DNA of 64,000 bases, taken from NCBI GenBank assembly GCA_016281015.1, contig JAEEHS010000050.1:1-64000 (forward strand), in the 5' to 3' direction. Made by a program: the position numbers and the translations under genes. The notes under the pieces are model-generated. The model was not told the origin of the DNA. It saw nothing but the letters and a program-made list of their open reading frames with translations, and ran no database searches. Origin of the DNA: Bacteroidales bacterium (GTDB lineage Bacteria > Bacteroidota > Bacteroidia > Bacteroidales > UBA932). Shown here in pieces: positions 44,288 through 53,586 of this stretch (positions are counted from its first letter, which is position 1; each line of letters begins with the position of its first letter).

Positions 44288-46213
44288 ATGTCTGAAAAAA
44301 GAACTACGATTATCGACTTCGTAGAGAAGTACACCCGGCAGTTTGCCGACCATCCGTACCTCCGCGAAAAAGTGAATGGTGAATGGAAAGTCATCACCCA
44401 GGAGCAGACCCGTGAAACGGCTTACCGGATCGCCGCCGGCCTGATGGCCCTCGGCTGTGAGAAAGGGGACAAGATCGCCCTGCTGAGCGAGAGCCGCGCC
44501 ATGTGGGTGCTGGCCGAACTCGGTGCCATGTATGCCGGCATGACGGATGTTCCCCTTTCCGTGAACCTCGGCGAAGGACAGGACCTGATTTTCCGCATCA
44601 ACCACTCCGAGTCCAAGTGGATTCTCGTCTCCGGGAACCACCTTCCGAAAATCCGCGCCATCCTCGGCGAATGCCCGCAGGTGGAGAAAGTGATTGTCTT
44701 CGACGATACGGCTTTCGACTATCAGGAACTGGAAGAGAAGGAAATCCGCATTTCCGAGATCATGAAGATGGGTGACGACTTCCTGGCCGGGCATCGTGAC
44801 GCCTTTGTGGCCCGCTACCAGAGCATCGGCCCGGACGACTATGCCAATATCTCCTATACTTCCGGTACGACCGCCGATCCGAAGGGGATCCTGCTAACTC
44901 ACCGCAACTACACCGCGAACGTGGCCCAGGGCCATTCCTCCATTTCGATCGACGAGTATTCGGTGATGCTGATCATCCTTCCGCTGGACCACTGTTTCGC
45001 CCATGTCGCAGGTATGTACACCATGATGTATTATGGCGGTTCCATCGCTTTCGTCCCCATCGGAAAGAATGCCCTGGCAACCTTGCGCAATGTCCCGACG
45101 GCCATCAGCGAGGTCCGTCCCCACGTGATGCTGTCCGTTCCCGCCCTGGCCCGTAATTTCAAGAAGAACATCGAGGCGGGCATCAAGAAGAAAGGCCCGA
45201 AGGTGGAGAAACTCTTCAACTTCGCCCTGGACAATGCCATCAAGTACAACAAGGAGTATTACAACCGCGGTACCGGCGGCACGTTCTGGCGGAAACCGCT
45301 CGTGAAGCTTTTCGACAAACTGATTTTCAAGAATGTGCGTGAGAGTTTCGGCGGCCGGATGAAGTTCTTCATCGGCGGCGGCGCCCTGCTGGACATCGAA
45401 CTCCAGCGCTTCTTCTGCGCCGTCGGCATGCCGATGTTCCAGGGATACGGCCTGACCGAGGCGACCCCGATCATCTGCGCCAATTCGCCGGAAGCCGGCA
45501 TTTTCGGCTCTTCCGGCCGGATTGTCCGTCCGATGGACTGCATCATCTGCGACTCCGAGGGCAAGGAAGTTCCCATCGGGCAGCGGGGCGAAATCGTCGT
45601 CCGCGGCGAGAATGTCATGGCCGGTTACTGGAAGAACCCGAAGGCCACGGCCGAGACCGTTGTGGACGGCTGGCTCCACACCGGTGACATGGGCTACATC
45701 TGCCCCTTCGACACCCGTTTCCTCTATGTCGTGGGTCGTTTCAAGAGCCTGCTGATCTCTTCCGACGGTGAAAAGTATTCTCCGGAAGGATTTGAGGACT
45801 CTCTCACGGACGGCTCCAAGTATGTGAGCGCCTGCGTCCTCCACAACAACCAGAATCCTTATTGCGTGGCCCTGATCCTCCCGGACAAGACCAATCTGGC
45901 AGAGGCCGTTGCAAAGAAGGGGCTGGATCCCAAGAGCGAGGCCGGCCGGAAGGCCATGCTGGATATCCTCCAGGGCGAGGTCGACTCTTACAAGAAGGGC
46001 GGCCGTCACGAAGGCATGTTCCCGGAGCGCTGGCTCCCGAGCGCCATCGGTATCTGCGACGAGGAATTCACCGTGGCCAACAAGATGATGAACTCCACCT
46101 CCAAGATTGTCCGCCGCAAGGTGGAAGAGCACTATGCCTCCCTGCTGGAGTACCTGTACACCGCCGAAGGCAAGCTCCTTCACAACGAGCGCAACCTCGA
46201 AGCGCTGAAATAG
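44288..46213 (+). CDS. fadD: Long-chain fatty-acid-CoA ligase (AMP-forming)
   Basis: A 641-residue ANL-superfamily enzyme that activates fatty acids to acyl-CoA via acyl-AMP. The AMP-binding signature is YTSGTTADPKGILLTHRN (about residues 194-211). The later motifs GYGLTEATP (about 386-394) and GWLHTGDMGY (about 458-467), and the C-terminal GRFKSLLISSDGEKYSPE, are all present. The length fits the long-chain (FAA/ACSBG-like) subfamily common in Bacteroidota. The chain-length preference is inferred from family. A strong terminator follows 27 bases after the stop. Confidence 0.92.
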   Translation: MSEKRTTIIDFVEKYTRQFADHPYLREKVNGEWKVITQEQTRETAYRIAAGLMALGCEKGDKIALLSESRAMWVLAELGAMYAGMTDVPLSVNLGEGQDLIFRINHSESKWILVSGNHLPKIRAILGECPQVEKVIVFDDTAFDYQELEEKEIRISEIMKMGDDFLAGHRDAFVARYQSIGPDDYANISYTSGTTADPKGILLTHRNYTANVAQGHSSISIDEYSVMLIILPLDHCFAHVAGMYTMMYYGGSIAFVPIGKNALATLRNVPTAISEVRPHVMLSVPALARNFKKNIEAGIKKKGPKVEKLFNFALDNAIKYNKEYYNRGTGGTFWRKPLVKLFDKLIFKNVRESFGGRMKFFIGGGALLDIELQRFFCAVGMPMFQGYGLTEATPIICANSPEAGIFGSSGRIVRPMDCIICDSEGKEVPIGQRGEIVVRGENVMAGYWKNPKATAETVVDGWLHTGDMGYICPFDTRFLYVVGRFKSLLISSDGEKYSPEGFEDSLTDGSKYVSACVLHNNQNPYCVALILPDKTNLAEAVAKKGLDPKSEAGRKAMLDILQGEVDSYKKGGRHEGMFPERWLPSAIGICDEEFTVANKMMNSTSKIVRRKVEEHYASLLEYLYTAEGKLLHNERNLEALK

Positions 46214-46240
46214 TTCCTCAGTTTCAGGCACTTATCCGAT

Positions 46241-46272
46241 GTCCCTTCCCTGTTTTCGGGGAAGGGACTTTT
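46241..46272 (+). terminator. Rho-independent terminator after fadD
   Basis: GTCCCTTCCC (46241-46250) pairs perfectly with GGGAAGGGAC (46259-46268), with an eight-base loop and four T after the stem. It cleanly separates fadD from the dnaX promoter. Confidence 0.85.
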
Positions 46273-46298
46273 CGTAAAGTGCTGATACAAAGCGGGGC

Positions 46299-46329
46299 TT
46301 GCGGATTTCACGGAAATGGTTTATCTTTG
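46299..46329 (+). promoter_or_regulatory. dnaX promoter, ATG six bases after the -7 element
   Basis: TTG at 46299-46301, a 20-base spacer and TATCTTTG at 46322-46329 fit the Bacteroidota consensus exactly. The dnaX ATG begins at 46336, so the start site of transcription should coincide with, or lie within a few bases of, the start codon. Confidence 0.75.
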
Positions 46330-46335
46330 TAGATT

Positions 46336-48087
46336 ATGAGTCAGTACATCGTATCGGCGAGGAAGTATCGGCCGGACTCCTTCGGAACCCTGATCGGCCA
46401 GGACAATATTGCGCGGACCCTGTCCAATTCCATCCAGAGAGGACAGCTCGCCCATGCCTACCTTTTCTGCGGCCCCCGCGGTGTCGGCAAGACCACGACC
46501 GCGCGGATTTTCGCGAAAATGATCAACTGTGCCCATCCCGGGCCGGACATGGAACCATGCGGGGAGTGTGAGTCCTGCGTTTCTTTCCAGGAGGGCCGCT
46601 CTTATTGCATCCATGAACTCGATGCCGCGTCGAACAATTCCGTCGACGATATCAAGGCGCTGATGGAGCAGGTCCAGGTTCCCCCGCAGGTCGGCCGTTA
46701 CAGCGTGTATATCATCGATGAGGTCCATATGCTCTCGCTCTCGGCGTTCAACGCCTTCCTCAAGACGCTGGAGGAACCGCCCGCACACGCCATCTTCATC
46801 CTGGCGACCACCGAGAAGCACAAAATTCTGCCGACGATCCTGAGCCGCTGCCAGACCTACGACTTCAACCGGATCAGCATTCCGGATATCGTGCGGAACC
46901 TGAGGGACATCGCCGCCAAGGAAGGGGTTCAGATCGATGACGAGTCCCTCCATGTCATCGCCTCGAAGGCGGACGGGGCCATGCGCGATGCGCTGACCAT
47001 TTTCGACCAGACCGTGGCTTTCTGCGGCAGCGAGGTCCATTACGAAGAGGTCATCCGGAATCTCAATGTCCTGGACTACGAATACAGTTTCTCGCTGGTG
47101 GACGATTTCCTGTCGGGTGATTACGGGAAGGCTTTCCTGATTCTTGACGAAGTTCTTCGCAAAGGCTTCAACGCCCTGCACTTCGTGGCCTCCCTGTCCG
47201 CACACCTGAGGGACCTCGTCGTGGCGAAGACGGCGGGGCTGGAGTCGCTGCTGGAACTGCCCGATTCGCTGAAAAAGCGCTATGGCGAACAGGCGGGACG
47301 CTGTACGCCCCGTTTCCTGTTCGACGCCCTCGCCGTCACGACCGCCTGTGAATCGGCCTACAAGGCGGCGGTCAATCCCCGTCTCCATGTCGAATACGCC
47401 CTGATGCGGCTGAGCGCTCTCGGCGGCAATGCCTTCGCCCCCGCTGCCGGTCCTACACCGGCAGCTGCCCCCGCCGCGGCTCCTTCCGCTACGCCGCCCG
47501 CCCCGGCAGTGCCCGCTGCCGCCCCTGCGCCTGCTCCGGTAGCCGCTCCCGCTGCTGCACCGGCAACTCCCGCCCCTTCTACTCCCGCTCCGGTGGCCCC
47601 GGCGCCCCGGCGCCGCGCCCCCAAGACCGGCTCCGCCTTGTCGATGAACGCCATCATCGACGAACCGGAACAGCCGCAGGAGGAAACTCCCGCTTCGGCG
47701 CTCCCCTCCGCCCTTCCTACGGACGAAGCTGTCCGGGGAGCCTGGAAGGCGCTTCCTGCCGCCTATGCCTCCCGTCCCCGCCTTGCTTCCACCCTCCAGA
47801 ACGCGAAGGTGGATGTCCGGGAGGAGAACGGAACGAAGATCGTGGACTTCTTCGTTCTCAACGAAGCCCAGAAACAGTGGATTGAAGAAAAGATGCTCCG
47901 CGATCTGGAAACGGCCCTTCGCAGTGGCCTGGGCTGCCCCCGCATCAACATCCTGGTGACCGTCGTCCCGGATACGGAGGCCCGTGAGAAGGTTCCCTAC
48001 ATGCCCGAAGAGAAGGCGAAAGACCTGATGGAAAAGAATCCCGAAGTCCGTGCATTTGTCGCTGACCTCGGCCTGGATACGAAATAA
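46336..48087 (+). CDS. dnaX: DNA polymerase III subunit gamma/tau
   Basis: The clamp-loader ATPase of the replicative polymerase, 583 residues. The P-loop is [16 protein letters not shown] (about residues 45-60). The zinc module ([17 protein letters not shown], about 63-79), the Walker B IIDEVHML (about 125-132) and the sensor region follow. A long Ala/Pro-rich linker (about residues 370-430) joins this to a C-terminal tau-like domain. No A-AAA-AAG slippery heptamer was found, so only one product is expected. lptB follows after one base, probably in the same transcript. Confidence 0.96.
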   Translation: MSQYIVSARKYRPDSFGTLIGQDNIARTLSNSIQRGQLAHAYLFCGPRGVGKTTTARIFAKMINCAHPGPDMEPCGECESCVSFQEGRSYCIHELDAASNNSVDDIKALMEQVQVPPQVGRYSVYIIDEVHMLSLSAFNAFLKTLEEPPAHAIFILATTEKHKILPTILSRCQTYDFNRISIPDIVRNLRDIAAKEGVQIDDESLHVIASKADGAMRDALTIFDQTVAFCGSEVHYEEVIRNLNVLDYEYSFSLVDDFLSGDYGKAFLILDEVLRKGFNALHFVASLSAHLRDLVVAKTAGLESLLELPDSLKKRYGEQAGRCTPRFLFDALAVTTACESAYKAAVNPRLHVEYALMRLSALGGNAFAPAAGPTPAAAPAAAPSATPPAPAVPAAAPAPAPVAAPAAAPATPAPSTPAPVAPAPRRRAPKTGSALSMNAIIDEPEQPQEETPASALPSALPTDEAVRGAWKALPAAYASRPRLASTLQNAKVDVREENGTKIVDFFVLNEAQKQWIEEKMLRDLETALRSGLGCPRINILVTVVPDTEAREKVPYMPEEKAKDLMEKNPEVRAFVADLGLDTK

Positions 48088-48088
48088 G

Positions 48089-48886
48089 ATGAAACTCAGA
48101 GCAGAAAAACTCGTGAAGAAATATGGCGTCCGAACGGTGGTGAAGGGCGTCTCGATGGAAGTGGAACAAGGAGAGATTGTCGGCTTCCTCGGCCCGAACG
48201 GAGCCGGCAAGACGACCAGCTTCTACATGATTACCGGCCAGATCGTCCCGAATGGCGGGCATATTTTCCTGGACGATACGGAGATCACCAAACTGCCCAT
48301 GTACAAACGGGCCCAGCTGGGGATCGGCTATCTTCCCCAGGAGGCATCGGTCTTCCGGAAAATGTCGGTGGAGGACAACATCCTCTCCGTGATGGAAGTG
48401 TCCCTGTCGACCCGCGAGATGACCCGTGCCCAGCGCCAGGAGCGGCTGGAAAGCCTGATTGCGGAGTTCAATCTCTCCAAGGTCCGTAAATCCCTCGGCA
48501 TCCAGCTCTCCGGCGGTGAACGCCGGCGCTGTGAGATTGCCCGCGCGCTGGCCGTGGACCCGAAATTCATTCTCCTGGACGAACCGTTCGCCGGGGTGGA
48601 CCCGATTGCCGTGGAGGATATCCAGTACATCATCGCCAAACTGAAATACCGCAACATCGGCGTTATCATTACGGACCACAATGTGGGTGAAACCCTTGCC
48701 ATTACGGACCGGGCTTATTTGTTGTACGAAGGGTCCATCCTCCAGCAGGGAACGCCCGAGCAGCTGGCTTCCGATGATGATGTGCGGACCAAGTATCTCG
48801 GCCAGGGCTTCGTCCTGAAACGTTCCAAGTCCGTCGAACGGGCCCGCGCCGAGGCACAGAAAGAAAACGTGCCGTCAGCCGGCTGA
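48089..48886 (+). CDS. lptB: LPS export ABC transporter ATP-binding protein LptB
   Basis: A 265-residue ATPase that powers lipopolysaccharide extraction from the inner membrane with LptFG. Walker A is [16 protein letters not shown] (about residues 35-50), the Q-loop is [13 protein letters not shown], the signature is [15 protein letters not shown] and Walker B is [13 protein letters not shown] with the H-loop TDHN. These match LptB more closely than other small ATPases. ATG 48089 lies one base after the dnaX stop. The gene ends exactly one base before the convergent NtrC-like regulator. LptFG are not in this window. Confidence 0.95.
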   Translation: MKLRAEKLVKKYGVRTVVKGVSMEVEQGEIVGFLGPNGAGKTTSFYMITGQIVPNGGHIFLDDTEITKLPMYKRAQLGIGYLPQEASVFRKMSVEDNILSVMEVSLSTREMTRAQRQERLESLIAEFNLSKVRKSLGIQLSGGERRRCEIARALAVDPKFILLDEPFAGVDPIAVEDIQYIIAKLKYRNIGVIITDHNVGETLAITDRAYLLYEGSILQQGTPEQLASDDDVRTKYLGQGFVLKRSKSVERARAEAQKENVPSAG

Positions 48887-50035
48887 TCAGATGACATAGT
48901 CGCGCACGTCCTGTGCGCTGACGGGGTTGCCGCCGAGAATCATCAGGCGCTCAACTACATTGCGGAGTTCACGGATATTCCCGCTCCATGATTTTTCCAC
49001 CAGCATCTGCAGGGCTTCGGGGGAGAATTCCTTCCGCGGCATGGCTGTCTCTGAGGAAATCTGGTCCAGGAAGTGATTGACCAGCAGGGGAATGTCGTCT
49101 TTCCGCTCGTCCAGGTTCGGAACCCGGATGACGATGACGCTGAGCCGGTGGTAGAGGTCTTCCCGGAAATTGCCCTTGGCGATTTCATCCTGGAGGTTCT
49201 TGTTGGTGGCGGAAATGACCCGCACGTTGACGGTAATGTCCTTGTCCGACCCGACGCGGGAAATCTTCCGCTCCTGCAGGACGCGGAGCACCTTCGCCTG
49301 GGCGGAAGGGGACATGTCCCCGATCTCATCCAGGAAGAGCGTGCCGCCGTCTGCCTGCTCGAACTTACCCTTGTGCTGCTTGATGGCCGAGGTGAAGGAG
49401 CCTTTTTCGTGGCCGAAGAGTTCGCTTTCGATCAGTTCCGAGGGAATGGCCGCGCAGTTGACTTCGATATAAGGCATCATTGAGCGCTGCGACTGCTGGT
49501 GAAGGCTCCGCGCCACCAGTTCCTTGCCCGAACCGTTGGCGCCGGTAATGAGGACGCTGGCATCGGTCGGCGCGACTTTTTCAACCATTTCCCTCACATG
49601 CTGGATGCCTTCGGATTCGCCGACCATTTCCTGTCCATAGACTTTCTTTTTCAGGATCTTGGTCTGGCTGACCAGCGAGGCTTTGTCCGTCGCATTTTTC
49701 AGGGTGATGAGAATCCGGTTCAGATCCAGCGGTTTCTGGATGAAGTCGAAGGCCCCTTTCTTGATGCAGGAAACGGCAATATCGATGTCCGCATGGCCGG
49801 AAATCATGATCATCGGGCTTTCCACTCCGTCCCGCAGCAGGGTTTCCAGGACTTCGATGCCGTCCATGCCGGGCATTTTGATGTCGCAGAAAATGGCATC
49901 GAATTTTTCCTTTTCGGCTTTTTCAATGCCTTCGGCGCCGTTCTCGGCGGTCTCGACCTGGTACTCTTCCATCTCCAGGATTTCCTTGAGGGAGTAGCGG
50001 ATGGCCCGCTCGTCGTCAATAATCAGAATTCTCAT
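48887..50035 (-). CDS. NtrC-like response regulator lacking HTH and with atypical GAFTGA loop
   Basis: A 382-residue protein with a receiver domain (acidic pocket IIDDE; phosphoacceptor Asp51 in CDIKMPGMDG) joined to a sigma-54-activator AAA+ domain (Walker A GANGSGKE about residue 165, Walker B GGTLFLDEIGDM, arginine region NIRELRNVVERL). The GAFTGA loop that contacts sigma-54 reads GSFTSA (49385-49402). The protein stops right after the AAA+ domain, with no Fis-type DNA-binding helix-turn-helix. It might act through another protein or without sigma-54. The NtrY-like kinase at 54092 is a plausible partner. ATG 50035 matches the receiver-domain start. Confidence 0.9.
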   Translation of the reverse strand: MRILIIDDERAIRYSLKEILEMEEYQVETAENGAEGIEKAEKEKFDAIFCDIKMPGMDGIEVLETLLRDGVESPMIMISGHADIDIAVSCIKKGAFDFIQKPLDLNRILITLKNATDKASLVSQTKILKKKVYGQEMVGESEGIQHVREMVEKVAPTDASVLITGANGSGKELVARSLHQQSQRSMMPYIEVNCAAIPSELIESELFGHEKGSFTSAIKQHKGKFEQADGGTLFLDEIGDMSPSAQAKVLRVLQERKISRVGSDKDITVNVRVISATNKNLQDEIAKGNFREDLYHRLSVIVIRVPNLDERKDDIPLLVNHFLDQISSETAMPRKEFSPEALQMLVEKSWSGNIRELRNVVERLMILGGNPVSAQDVRDYVI

Positions 50036-50059
50036 ACTGCAAATATCGCAAAAATTTTC

Positions 50060-50067
50060 TACATTTG
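50060..50067 (+). promoter_or_regulatory. -7 promoter element of cmk
   Basis: TACATTTG lies 20 bases upstream of the cmk ATG, in the short spacer shared with the divergent response regulator. No good TTG is seen. Confidence 0.45.
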
Positions 50068-50087
50068 TCATCTGGACGTTTTTGCAT

Positions 50088-50804
50088 ATGAACATTCCTG
50101 ATATCATTATCGCCGTTGATGGTTTTTCTTCCACCGGCAAGAGTTCCTTCGCCAAGATGGTTGCGAAGGAGTTTTCCTTCCTGTATCTGGACAGCGGTGC
50201 CATGTACCGCGGCGTGACCCTGTTCGCCATGGAGCAGGGCTGGATAGCCGCAGACGGAAGTATCGACGAAAAGTCCCTCGAAGCGGCCCTTCCTTCGCTG
50301 GAACTTCATTTCCAGCGGGACGATGAGAAGACGAAACTCTACGCGGGCTCCCGCTGCATCGAAGAGGAAATCCGCACCCTGGAGGTCTCCTCCCATGTCA
50401 GCCCGGTCTCCGCTATCGCCTTTGTCCGCCGCTGGGTGGACGAGCGGCTCCATCGCTTTTCCGAGGGTGGACGCGTCATCATGGACGGCCGCGATATCGG
50501 GACGACGGTCTTTCCGAACGCCGAACTCAAGATCTTCATGGTCGCGGACGTTGATGTCCGCGCTCAGCGCCGCTATGACGAAATGGTCGCCAAGGGCGAA
50601 ATGCCCACGCTGGAGGACGTCCGGAAGAATCTCCTGGAGCGGGATTACATCGATTCCCACCGCGAGACCTCGCCGCTCCGTCAGGCGGAAGACGCCTATG
50701 TGATGGACAATACCCACATGTCCTTTCATGAGGAACTGGTGTGGGTGCTGGGCGTGATCCAGGGCAAGTTCGGCATTCTCGAAGCGCCCGCCCTCACATG
50801 GTAA
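50088..50804 (+). CDS. cmk: Cytidylate kinase
   Basis: A 238-residue (d)CMP kinase of pyrimidine nucleotide metabolism. The P-loop is VDGFSSTGKSSFAK (about residues 9-22). YLDSGAMYRGVTLFA (about 34-48) and GRVIMDGRDIGTTVFPNAELKIF (start about residue 127) are CMP-binding landmarks, and the lid RDYIDSHRETSPL is present. ATG 50088 gives the usual start. It overlaps the ispH start by seven bases, so the two genes are translationally coupled. Confidence 0.95.
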   Translation: MNIPDIIIAVDGFSSTGKSSFAKMVAKEFSFLYLDSGAMYRGVTLFAMEQGWIAADGSIDEKSLEAALPSLELHFQRDDEKTKLYAGSRCIEEEIRTLEVSSHVSPVSAIAFVRRWVDERLHRFSEGGRVIMDGRDIGTTVFPNAELKIFMVADVDVRAQRRYDEMVAKGEMPTLEDVRKNLLERDYIDSHRETSPLRQAEDAYVMDNTHMSFHEELVWVLGVIQGKFGILEAPALTW

Positions 50805-51661
50805 GTGTCGAAATCGACCCGGGTTCCGGCTTTTGCGGCGGTGTCATCCGTGCCATCGGCCATGCCGAAGCTTTCCTCAGGGACCATGACCATCTCTACT
50901 CCCTCGGTGCCATTGTCCACAACGAAGCAGAACTGGTGCGGCTCTCCTCCTGCGGCCTCCGCCCCGTCGCTTCGCCTGTGGACGTGCCAGAAGGGGAGAC
51001 CGTCCTGATCCGGGCCCATGGAGAACCTCCTGCTACGTACCAGGCCGCCGGGCGGCGGAAACTCCATGTCATCGACTGCACCTGCCCGGTTGTTCTCCGT
51101 CTCCAGCAGGATATCCGGGAGGCGTATCAGCGGGTCCATGCGGATGGCGCGAAAGGGAAGGTCCTGATTTTCGGAAAGATCGGCCATGCCGAGGTGCTGG
51201 GACTCGTCGGCCAGACCGGCGGGGACGCCGCCGTCGTGGAAGACCTGGCCATGCTGGAAAAGCTCTTGCCCTGCCTGGACCCCACGGAGCCGGTCGAAAT
51301 CTTTTCCCAGACGACAAAAAGCCCTTCTGAATATGCTGCCGTCTGTCAAAGGGTTGCGGCGTGTTGCCCGCGCCTGACGGTCCATCACAGCATCTGCGCC
51401 CAGGTGGCCACCCGCCATGAGCGCCTCGCCGACTTCGCCCGCGACCACGACGTGATCCTCTTCGTCGCCGGGGCGGAAAGTTCCAATGGGAAAGTCCTGT
51501 CGGATTTGTGCCGGAGGGTCAATCCGCGTACCTACCGGATCGCCGGAGCGGACGAAATCGACCCGGCCTGGATTCGGGACCAGGACCGGGTCGGAGTGTG
51601 CGGCGCGACTTCCACGCCGAAATGGCTGCTGGAAGCAGTCGCTTCTTATTTCACGCGCTGA
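50798..51661 (+). CDS. ispH: 4-hydroxy-3-methylbut-2-enyl diphosphate reductase
   Basis: The last enzyme of the MEP isoprenoid pathway, 287 residues, holding a [4Fe-4S] cluster. Cluster cysteines are in SGFCGGV (residue ~13), IDCTCPVV and HSICAQVATR. Substrate histidines are in GAIVHNEAELVRL and IRAHGEPP. The motif AGAESSNGKVL binds the diphosphate. It overlaps cmk at its start. Its last 16 bases overlap the convergent efp gene, so both reading frames use this stretch. The motifs agree well with family members, so the gene is functional by inspection. Confidence 0.94.
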   Translation: MVSVEIDPGSGFCGGVIRAIGHAEAFLRDHDHLYSLGAIVHNEAELVRLSSCGLRPVASPVDVPEGETVLIRAHGEPPATYQAAGRRKLHVIDCTCPVVLRLQQDIREAYQRVHADGAKGKVLIFGKIGHAEVLGLVGQTGGDAAVVEDLAMLEKLLPCLDPTEPVEIFSQTTKSPSEYAAVCQRVAACCPRLTVHHSICAQVATRHERLADFARDHDVILFVAGAESSNGKVLSDLCRRVNPRTYRIAGADEIDPAWIRDQDRVGVCGATSTPKWLLEAVASYFTR

Positions 51662-52215
51662 CCGTAGCTACGGTCGGTGGTGTTCACGGTGATGACCTCG
51701 CCCGTTTCGATGAAGAGCGGGACCATGATCTTGGCGCCCGTCTCGAGGGTTACTTCCTTCAAGGCTGAGGTGGAGGCGGTGTTACCCTTTACGGCCGGCT
51801 CGGAATAGGTTACTTCGAGGGTGACATAGGTCGGAAGTTCGCAGGTCAGGCAGCGCTCCTCGGGTTCGGTGAGGAACATCATCTCCACCCGCTGGCCTTC
51901 CTTCATCAGGTCGGCGTTTTCCACGACATCGTGGGGCAGGGTAATCTGCTCGTAGGTCTCTTCGTGCATGAAGTTGAATGCCTCGCCGTCATCGTACAGG
52001 TACTGGTAGGGACGGCGCTCGACGCTGATGGTGTCCAGTTTGACACCGGCGGTGAAGGTGTTTTCGAGAATACGTCCGTTTTCGAGGTTGCGGAGTTTGG
52101 TTTTGACAAAGGCGGGACCCTTGCCGGGTTTCACGTGTTGGAAATACACCACGACGCAAGGTTTGCCGTTGAACATGATGTACATTCCGTTTTTAAGATC
52201 AGCGGTAGTTGCCAT
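51646..52215 (-). CDS. efp: Elongation factor P
   Basis: A 189-residue tRNA-mimic factor that relieves ribosome stalling at proline runs. Three beta-barrel domains are visible. The N-terminal loop KPGKGPAFVKTKLRNL contains the Lys (in GKG, about residue 34) that is post-translationally modified in many bacteria. The C-terminal domain carries the family pattern LETGAKIMVPLFIETGEVITVNT. The modification enzyme is not in this window. The gene stands alone, convergent with ispH. Confidence 0.97.
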   Translation of the reverse strand: MATTADLKNGMYIMFNGKPCVVVYFQHVKPGKGPAFVKTKLRNLENGRILENTFTAGVKLDTISVERRPYQYLYDDGEAFNFMHEETYEQITLPHDVVENADLMKEGQRVEMMFLTEPEERCLTCELPTYVTLEVTYSEPAVKGNTASTSALKEVTLETGAKIMVPLFIETGEVITVNTTDRSYGQRVK

Positions 52216-52316
52216 AAATAGGTTATTTAGTTAAATCCAATTCGTTTGAACCCACAAAAATAAGCATTTACGCTTTTTTCTCCAAATTTTATCACACGCA
52301 GGGCCGGCGGGGCGAC

Positions 52317-53150
52317 CTACAGCTCCCGGCCAAAGAAGTCCGTAAGCGCATCCTGGATTTCATAGAAGAGGGGAGTGAGATGGTCCTGAGCGTCGAGGTG
52401 GAGGCGGTGGCCTTTCCGGGGGACGGGGTGGTGTACGGCGGGAATCCCGAGGGAGACGGCGCGCTGATGGACAGCCTTCGTTCCATAGGCATGGCCGGCG
52501 ATGCGAAGCCCCAGCAGGTAGCCCTCCTCATAGGGAACGGCGGGGTCGAGGACGCTCTGGAAGGACAGGATCGGCACGCGGGTGCTGCGCAGGATGTCCA
52601 GATTCCGGACATAGCCCCAGAGGTTCCCGATGGCGCGGATCCGGCAGGAGGGCATGTTCGCCGGCGGGGCGTAGGCGAGGGAGAGGGCGATGGCGCCCCC
52701 GGCGCTGGTCCCGGCGAGAAAGACCCGCCCGGGGTCGATCCGGAGCGCTTCCCGGGACAGGAGGACGCGGAGCGCTTCGGCGCAGTCGGAAAGGGCATCT
52801 GCCTCGGCTTTCCGAAGGCCCTTCCCGGAGGGGGAAAAGCCCAGCCGGTAATCGGCCGAGACCGCGACATAGCCGAGGGAGGCGAAGTGGCGGCACCATC
52901 CGGCTTGGCCCTTCTCCTCCTTGTTCCCGATCCAGTAGGCTCCGCCGTGGAGCATCAGGAGCAAGGGACGGTTTCCCGGCGGGTCTCCTTCCGGCAGGTA
53001 GATGTCCATCTTTAGGTCGAGGGGGCGGCGCTTCCGGGATTGCTGGAGTTGCCTGAGGAGCGGTACCGGCCAGGAAGAAGGCGCCTGGCACCAGTAGCCT
53101 TCGGCCGTCCTGTAGACGACATCGCGCTGGATGCGGACCGGATAGGGCAT
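52317..53150 (-). CDS. Alpha/beta hydrolase (carboxylesterase-like)
   Basis: A 277-residue esterase of the alpha/beta-hydrolase-3 type without a signal peptide. The oxyanion motif is LHGGAYW (about residues 67-73), the nucleophile elbow GTSAGGA (about 147-153), and the acid/His candidates lie in SFQSVLDPAVPYEE and RKGHRLHL. This is the layout of BD-FAE/arylesterase-type enzymes. It lies nine bases downstream of the DUF4783 gene. Upstream, 52216-52316 holds AT-rich then GC-rich spacer in which I see nothing. Confidence 0.88.
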   Translation of the reverse strand: MPYPVRIQRDVVYRTAEGYWCQAPSSWPVPLLRQLQQSRKRRPLDLKMDIYLPEGDPPGNRPLLLMLHGGAYWIGNKEEKGQAGWCRHFASLGYVAVSADYRLGFSPSGKGLRKAEADALSDCAEALRVLLSREALRIDPGRVFLAGTSAGGAIALSLAYAPPANMPSCRIRAIGNLWGYVRNLDILRSTRVPILSFQSVLDPAVPYEEGYLLGLRIAGHAYGTKAVHQRAVSLGIPAVHHPVPRKGHRLHLDAQDHLTPLFYEIQDALTDFFGREL

Positions 53151-53159
53151 GGCCTTCGG

Positions 53160-53570
53160 TTAAAAATAACCCGTCTGGCGGGAAATCGCCAATTGCTGGA
53201 TCTTATACGTCTCGCCGGAAGTGGCGGTCGCGTAGATGGTCACGAGAAAGATCTCTCCGCCGGCGTTGAGATTACCGATGACGTATTTCTTGTTGGCTTC
53301 AGAGGCTTTGTGGGTGATGTCGAAGGAGCGCGGGGTGTAAGAATCGAAGAAGGTTTTCAGAATCTGGCGCGCCTGGGCCTGCGAACAGTTGCGGGAAGAA
53401 GAGATGATGGTGACATCCAGGTGGTCGGCGAACCAGCGGGAAAGGGAAGAGGCGTCTCCCGAAGCGATATACTTCGAAATGGGCGCAAAGACGGCGTATT
53501 CTCCGTCCTGTGCCTGAAGCGGTGCCGACAGGAGCAGCAAGGCTCCGATGATGGTCAAAAACTTTTTCAT
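53160..53570 (-). CDS. DUF4783 periplasmic protein (NTF2-like)
   Basis: A 136-residue exported protein with a signal peptide (MKKFLTIIGALLLLSAPLQA-Q). The mature part has the Bacteroidota DUF4783 pattern: FAPISKYIASGDASSLSRWFADHLDV, then QARQILKTFFDSYTPRSFDI, then a strand-rich end with a hydrophobic IQQLAISRQ. This resembles an NTF2-like cone fold, usually ligand-binding or structural. The role is unknown. It is the first gene of the pair with the hydrolase and divergent from rlmH. Confidence 0.88.
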   Translation of the reverse strand: MKKFLTIIGALLLLSAPLQAQDGEYAVFAPISKYIASGDASSLSRWFADHLDVTIISSSRNCSQAQARQILKTFFDSYTPRSFDITHKASEANKKYVIGNLNAGGEIFLVTIYATATSGETYKIQQLAISRQTGYF

Positions 53571-53586
53571 CTGGTCCTTCCGATTC

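Noticed and set aside
47270..47290. Possible programmed frameshift site in dnaX (AAAAAG)
   Set aside because: There are only five A before G at LKK-R, not the A-AAA-AAG heptamer, and the frame continues normally to a full tau-like end.
50036..50230. N-terminal extension of the NtrC-like protein
   Set aside because: It runs into cmk on the other strand; MRILIIDDE at 50035 is the canonical receiver start.
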